NCBI RefSeq assembly: GCF_020382885.2
Contig: NC_058502.1
Span: 12,551,950 to 12,615,949, forward strand
Direction of reading: 5' to 3'
Source: Scatophagus argus
Taxonomy: Eukaryota > Chordata > Actinopteri > Scatophagidae
DNA length: 64,000 bases
Below the pieces are notes generated by a model. It saw only the letters and a program-made list of their open reading frames with translations, had not been told where the DNA came from and searched no databases. Position numbers and translations under genes: made by a program. Every line of letters starts with the position of its first letter. The stretch's first letter is position 1. Positions 60,201-64,000 of this stretch are shown piece by piece.

Positions 60201-61004
60201 GCCACGGCCAACAGCTGCTTAGCTTAGCTTAGCATAAAGGCAGGAAACTGGGGGAAACAGCCAGCCTGGCTCTGTCGAAAGGTAACACAACCTACCCATC
60301 AGAATCTTTAAACATCAGACAATCATTGAACTTTATCTTTACCTTTTTGTCAGCGCAAACAAATTTAAATTGCTCTGTAAAATAAAAAGTGCAGGAAAAC
60401 CACTCAGTTTGTTAACTCTGGCAGGGTGTAATGACATCAGGAAGTCACTGCTTTGAGCCAAGAAATAGTGCCACACACAACTCTGCATAAGACCAGAGAA
60501 CTTGTGATCTTTTACATTTTGGTTTTTGGACATGTTAAACAAACAAGCATGTTAGGTAGTGAGATTTAGAGGTGCTCGCCGGTGGAATTTGTTAACTTCT
60601 GAACAGAGTCAGGCTAGACGTTTCCTTTCATTCCTAGCTTTTAAGCTAAGCTAACAGGTTGTTGGTGGTAGATTTGCGTCTGGGAGACATGGAAGTCCTA
60701 TCAGTCTTATCCTCTAACTCTCAGCAAGGAAGTGAATAAGCATGTTCCTACAACAGTATAATGCAAGTAATTTTACATTGCTACCACAAAGCACTGAATT
60801 ATTCTGAGTACTGAAGAAGTTTGTTTTCCATGTTGAAACACTTGTGCTGATGCAGGATGTTTGACTTGAAGATTCGCCACATAATGACAATGCTCGCCTC
60901 CCACAGGGAACGTTACCGTCACCGTCCCAAACTACACAGCAGCAGCTTACCATTTCATAAGAGCTTTCAGGAAAGGAGAGCTGGGACAAGTAATGCTGGA
61001 CTGA
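57272..61004 (+). CDS. mtg1: Mitochondrial ribosome-associated GTPase 1 (11 exons)
   Basis: Coding exons are 57272-57374, 57500-57564, 58456-58560, 58641-58727, 58846-58902, 59153-59243, 59348-59409, 59519-59615, 59748-59829, 59931-60043 and 60907-61004, giving 319 residues (human 334). It is a circularly permuted GTPase: G4 NKMD (80-83) comes first, then the P-loop GVPNVGKSS (149-157), GGEPGIT, and DTPGV (201-205). The blocks HWFPGHMAKGLKQM, DCIIEIHDAR and KLALCGTILDHLVGED also match human MTG1. MTG1 acts at the mitochondrial inner membrane in large-subunit ribosome assembly. The N-terminus, with few acidic residues, could be a presequence. Ten junctions are in phase; nine use GT-AG. The exception is exon 2 to exon 3, where the intron begins ATATCCTTTT and no GT donor keeps the conserved HDAR-IPFSGRNP reading. 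Confidence 0.92.
57565..58455 (+). other. mtg1: U12-type (minor spliceosome) intron of mtg1
   Basis: The donor AGA|ATATCCTTTT matches the U12 5' splice consensus ATATCCTT exactly. Near the 3' end TTCTTTAAC (58438-58446) is one mismatch from the U12 branch consensus TTCCTTAAC. If the protein keeps the family spacing, the intron ends ...AAGCAT at 58455, an AT-AT intron with about 10 nt from branch A to the junction. If it ends at AAG (58452), it is an AT-AG intron and inserts one His, also in frame. Confidence 0.75.
60120..60750. repeat. Long-inverted-repeat element (MITE-like), copy 3, in mtg1 intron 10
   Basis: The left arm contains ATGAAGCCACGGCCAACAGC then TGCTTAGCTTAGCTTAGC and GGGAAACAGCCAGCCTGGC. 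The right arm contains AGTCAGGCTAGACGTTTCC and AAGCTAAGCTAACAGG. The middle has AGGAAGTCACTG and CCAAGAAATAGTGCC, blocks I recall from the same percomorph family. The right end reads CTCTAACTCTCAGCAAGG, then AAGTGAATAAGC. It is better preserved than copies 1 and 2. Confidence 0.7.
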
Positions 61005-62351
61005 CTGGAGCTTTTTTACATGAAGATAACCAGAGCCTGTTTCTGGGTTTTACCAGTTTGCTCTCAGCCTGGATGGGTTTATATGTAACCACAAAATGGG
61101 ATGATGTAAAATGTGTCTTTTGTAAATTAAAAAAAAAAAAAAAGTAACTTGATTCAGAAACATTTTATCTCAGCGTCGTTTTTGGAATACATGAGGCAAT
61201 ACACCTGACATGGTGTAATCAGGATATTTATTAGCATAATACAGTGATAACAAATTCTTTATTTATTATACACGTAAGTGTCGTATATTAGAGTGCACTT
61301 ATTGATATGGAACAGTCTGTTGCTCCTGAGTTTTCTACTGCAGGTAAAAAGCTTTTCTGGGTTGATGGACAGAAACTTTTCGGAGACATGATTAACAGTG
61401 AAAGCAGCAGTTTTCTATTGTCCCTCCCAGCTGTGATTGTACACAAGAAAGAGAAATTAATTAGCTCAATTTCCAGTCTTATAAAAGGGTATGATTTTTA
61501 CAAAAATTGAAGATGATTTCACCTTATTGTAGTGTGTCTTCACTAAGCATGTTGTTTAACTCCTGTGCTTAAATTTAAGATTTCCAAAAAGAATGGAGTA
61601 ACAAAAAAAAAAAAACAAAAAAAAAACAAGAAAAACTCGACTGTGTGTGTGTGTGTTTGTTTGTTTTTCTCTAAAAGCCAAAAGTCCTGGGGAATAATTA
61701 CACCTGGCAGTTTTCATTTCAGGGCCAGAACAATGCTGGTGTTAACTTGAGGAAACTTTATGGAATGAGTGGGTGCCTCCACTTCAGTGTCCTACATAAA
61801 CTCCAGGTTGTAGATTTAGAAATAAGTCTGTTAATGCATACAAGTATTTAACCTCAGTTGTACTGAGCAGTGAAATTGGTCACTTTGCATTTCTGTACAT
61901 ATTATGAAAATAAAGATTTTTAAGATACAACTGAGTTTGGCAGCACAAATACATGTAGCAGCGAGTGGTTTGATTGCACTCTTTATAAAGACTTGTGACA
62001 TTTTTTCTGCTAAAACATTTTCCTCAGTCATATAGTAATCAAGCTTTAGGGAAGGAAACTACCTCCAGTTTCACACAAACATGTAGATTGGACTTTGAGA
62101 GGTGAAAAGTCACACTGAATATTGTGCTGGTAATGTACAATTTGTCTGTTGGTATAGATGATTATATTTGTAAAAACATACAGTACAGTGATGGTTTCTG
62201 TGGCTGTTGTGTCCTCCCACCACTCATGTTGTGCCTCTAACTGATCTTCCCAGTGCAGGTGACAGCCAGTCCTGCACATTATAGTCAGATCCAGGACAGA
62301 AGCACAGTCCTTGATCAAATCAGGTATTTATCATAAAAATAACTCGAACAT
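61005..62351. other. Region between convergent mtg1 and sprn
   Basis: An ATTAAA at 61126-61131, about 120 nt after the mtg1 stop, could be its polyadenylation signal. It runs into a genomic A tract (to about 61143), so oligo-dT artefacts are likely here. A second A-rich stretch lies at 61600-61630 and an AATAAA on the plus strand at about 61909. No further gene is supported. Confidence 0.5.
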
Positions 62352-62810
62352 CTACAGCATACTGTCCAGGAGGAGTCCATACTTTGGGGAGAATGTTGCA
62401 ATAATGATAGAAACCAGCTGAGAGAGAGAATATCCGTTTTGGGTTGATCCTGACATTAGGGCATCAAAGTAATTGGTCCTGTTGTAGTAATCCAGCTCTT
62501 CCTCTGAGCTGTCGGCTTTGCTGCGGCGGTATGCAGAGGCGTACCATTTATCCGCTGTTAGCGCCACGGCTGCCCCTGCTGCTGCTGCGCTCGCCACCCT
62601 CACAGGGGACGTCCGCCCTGCCACCCTGAAGCGAGAGCGGGTACCACCGTGGGCACCTCCTCCTCGGTAGCTCCCCACCGTGGAGCTGCGGGAGGGGGAC
62701 CCCCGAGAGGAACCCCGGGAGCCTCCGCGACCGCCCTTGGACAGCACGGGCTCACACAGGAAAGCAGAGAGGAGGAGGCAAGTCCAGCATGTTGCAAGCA
62801 CCTGGTTCAT
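62352..62810 (-). CDS. sprn: Shadow of prion protein (Shadoo)
   Basis: A single-exon coding region of 152 residues. Residues 1-24 (MNQVLATCWTCLLLSAFLCE...) are a signal peptide like human SPRN (MNWAPATCWALLLAAAFLCD). Residues 25-66 are a basic Arg/Gly/Ser-rich segment starting KGGRGGSRGSSRGS. Residues 69-84 (PVRVASAAAAGAAVAL) are the hydrophobic Ala-rich segment shared with prion protein. N110RT is the conserved glycosylation sequon, and the last 20 residues or so are hydrophobic enough to be a GPI-attachment signal. Shadoo is a neuronal prion-family surface protein of uncertain function. An ATG nine bases upstream (62819), directly at a TGCTCAG acceptor, would add MSG; I chose the family-type MNQ start. 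The gene is convergent with mtg1, as in human. Confidence 0.92.
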   Translation of the reverse strand: MNQVLATCWTCLLLSAFLCEPVLSKGGRGGSRGSSRGSPSRSSTVGSYRGGGAHGGTRSRFRVAGRTSPVRVASAAAAGAAVALTADKWYASAYRRSKADSSEEELDYYNRTNYFDALMSGSTQNGYSLSQLVSIIIATFSPKYGLLLDSML

Positions 62811-62819
62811 TCCTGACAT

Positions 62820-63505
62820 CTGAGCACAAAACAGACATAATACAGAAGTACATTTTAGGTTTGTGTGTGGCGATACTGTGATAATATGTAAAAGAGAGAA
62901 ATTATCCATCTGTTTTAAAATTAATCTTATTCGATTCTGGGTGGCACAACATTTCAGCTACTACCATCTTGAACTGGTGTAACTCAGATTATACTTCTGA
63001 TCCTCACTCTTGAGATTTCCTTTGCAGTGTTCAGTGCTGTTGAATGGTTTTCAGAAAGACACATTTCCGTGTTGCAGATTGTCCCTCTGCATTAAAGTAG
63101 GCCAGTTTAAAAATAAATATGCTCACCAGAAAAAATAGCTTTTGGCTTTCAGTGTTCTTATTCATTAAATAATATTCCGTCTATGGATGATTATGGGGGG
63201 AAAAAGACAGAAGGTGGCATATTTGTCAGTAATAGCCTATAGGCCATCCTCTGAAATGCATTACAGAGATCTAGCAGGTAAGTAGACCAATAAGAAATGT
63301 AAAAAATATTTTCATTATTACACGTAGGATATGTTACATACAAATTTGTGCATGCATGAAGTTCATCGTTGTATTGTTAGAAATTAGCCTGTAAGCAGCT
63401 GAAGGAATCACAGCCCCATTTAAAAAAAAGAAAAACAAGAATTGTATGTATATACACCCACGGCCACATTAACCAGAAGACTATACCCTGATGGAGAATG
63501 CTTAC
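62820..63505 (-). other. sprn intron 1
   Basis: Non-coding sequence between the proposed sprn exons. No repeat or nested gene is recognised. Confidence 0.45.
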
Positions 63506-63660
63506 CTTATGTCGGATGTCGGTGTGGTTTTATCCTAGCTGATGTTTTGGACACTCGGAGGAGAGATGAAAGGTAATCGTCACGGCCGATGCAGGCTCGT
63601 TCACGCAGATGATTGCGAGAACGCGCTGCACGTTCACAGGAGCGTCAAAAACCGTGATGC
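63506..63660 (-). promoter_or_regulatory. sprn: Probable sprn non-coding exon 1 and promoter
   Basis: On the minus strand ACATAAG|GTAAGC gives a strong donor at 63506/63505 that pairs with the acceptor at 62821-62820 to form an intron of about 690 bp. SPRN in other vertebrates also has its whole coding region in exon 2. The exon lies in a CG-containing block (GAACGCGCTGCACGTTC at about 63620) that is the likely promoter. The 5' limit is a guess. Confidence 0.5.
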
Positions 63661-64000
63661 TGTCAGACTGAGGTGAGTCTTGACAAAAAGGTTTTGGAGT
63701 TTTTAATAGTTTTTTAAATATACATCAGTCTCTTGTCTGTATAAAGTAGCCTTTGATTTTAAGATTATGATAAAATGTTGTTAAGCTTGTTTGGCTTCTG
63801 TATGAAGCTGAAAGGGGGCCCCCTGTTGATGAACTTCATAACTTGATATTCTTCTGTGAGATCAAATCACGTACGCCTCGTCCTTTTGTGACAATTCTTA
63901 CGTTACACTGGGATTTTGTAGTTTGAATCTAAATGTATTTTTTAAATGTTAAATTATTTTTTTTAAAGGATGCACATTATGCCATGCTGGCTTGATTTTG
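63661..64000. other. Right end, no gene seen
   Basis: AT-rich sequence upstream of sprn with no supported exon or repeat. Confidence 0.5.

Overview
The window is vertebrate nuclear DNA, almost certainly from a ray-finned, probably percomorph, fish. Coding sequence is split into short exons with GT-AG introns. CA/TG microsatellites are frequent. The interspersed repeats are types familiar from percomorph genomes: a long-palindrome element carrying GCTTAGCTTAGC arms, and 3' ends of non-LTR elements with GATAA tails and the TTTATTG...GGGGAAATTCAC signature. All gene calls come from exon translations assembled by eye and compared with remembered vertebrate proteins. No database search was run.

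Layout: positions 1-18651 hold no gene I can support. tmem72 (+, 5 exons) lies at 18652-23579. rassf4 (+) has a probable non-coding first exon at about 25930-26062 and ten coding exons from 32061 to 44261. Two genes on the opposite strand sit inside its introns. A four-exon CXCL11-like CXC chemokine (30088-31279) lies in intron 1, and depp1 (coding 36204-36608) lies in the intron at 32302-38757. Two complete ten-exon polyamine oxidase genes follow head to tail (46450-50328 and 51847-56016). mtg1 (+, 11 exons, 57272-61004) comes next. sprn, encoding Shadoo, converges on it from the minus strand (62352-62810) with a non-coding exon near 63.5-63.6 kb.

The gene order joins two groups that lie far apart on human chromosome 10: TMEM72-RASSF4-DEPP1 (10q11) and PAOX-MTG1-SPRN (10q26). 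DEPP1 also overlaps RASSF4 in opposite orientation in human. The genes form no pathway. RASSF4 is a Ras-association/SARAH adaptor, DEPP1 an autophagy and stress regulator, PAOX catabolises acetylated polyamines in peroxisomes, MTG1 is a mitochondrial ribosome GTPase, and Shadoo is a prion-family GPI-anchored protein.

The most unusual points are these. An intron of mtg1 has a U12-type ATATCCTTTT donor and a non-AG or AT-AG end. Only one of the two PAOX copies keeps a peroxisomal SKL tail, and the other also changes the active-site signature. The nested chemokine has a long arginine-rich tail and two extra cysteines. A 56-bp TG tract abuts a rassf4 acceptor with no pyrimidine tract. There is also a 44-bp perfect palindrome in a rassf4 intron.
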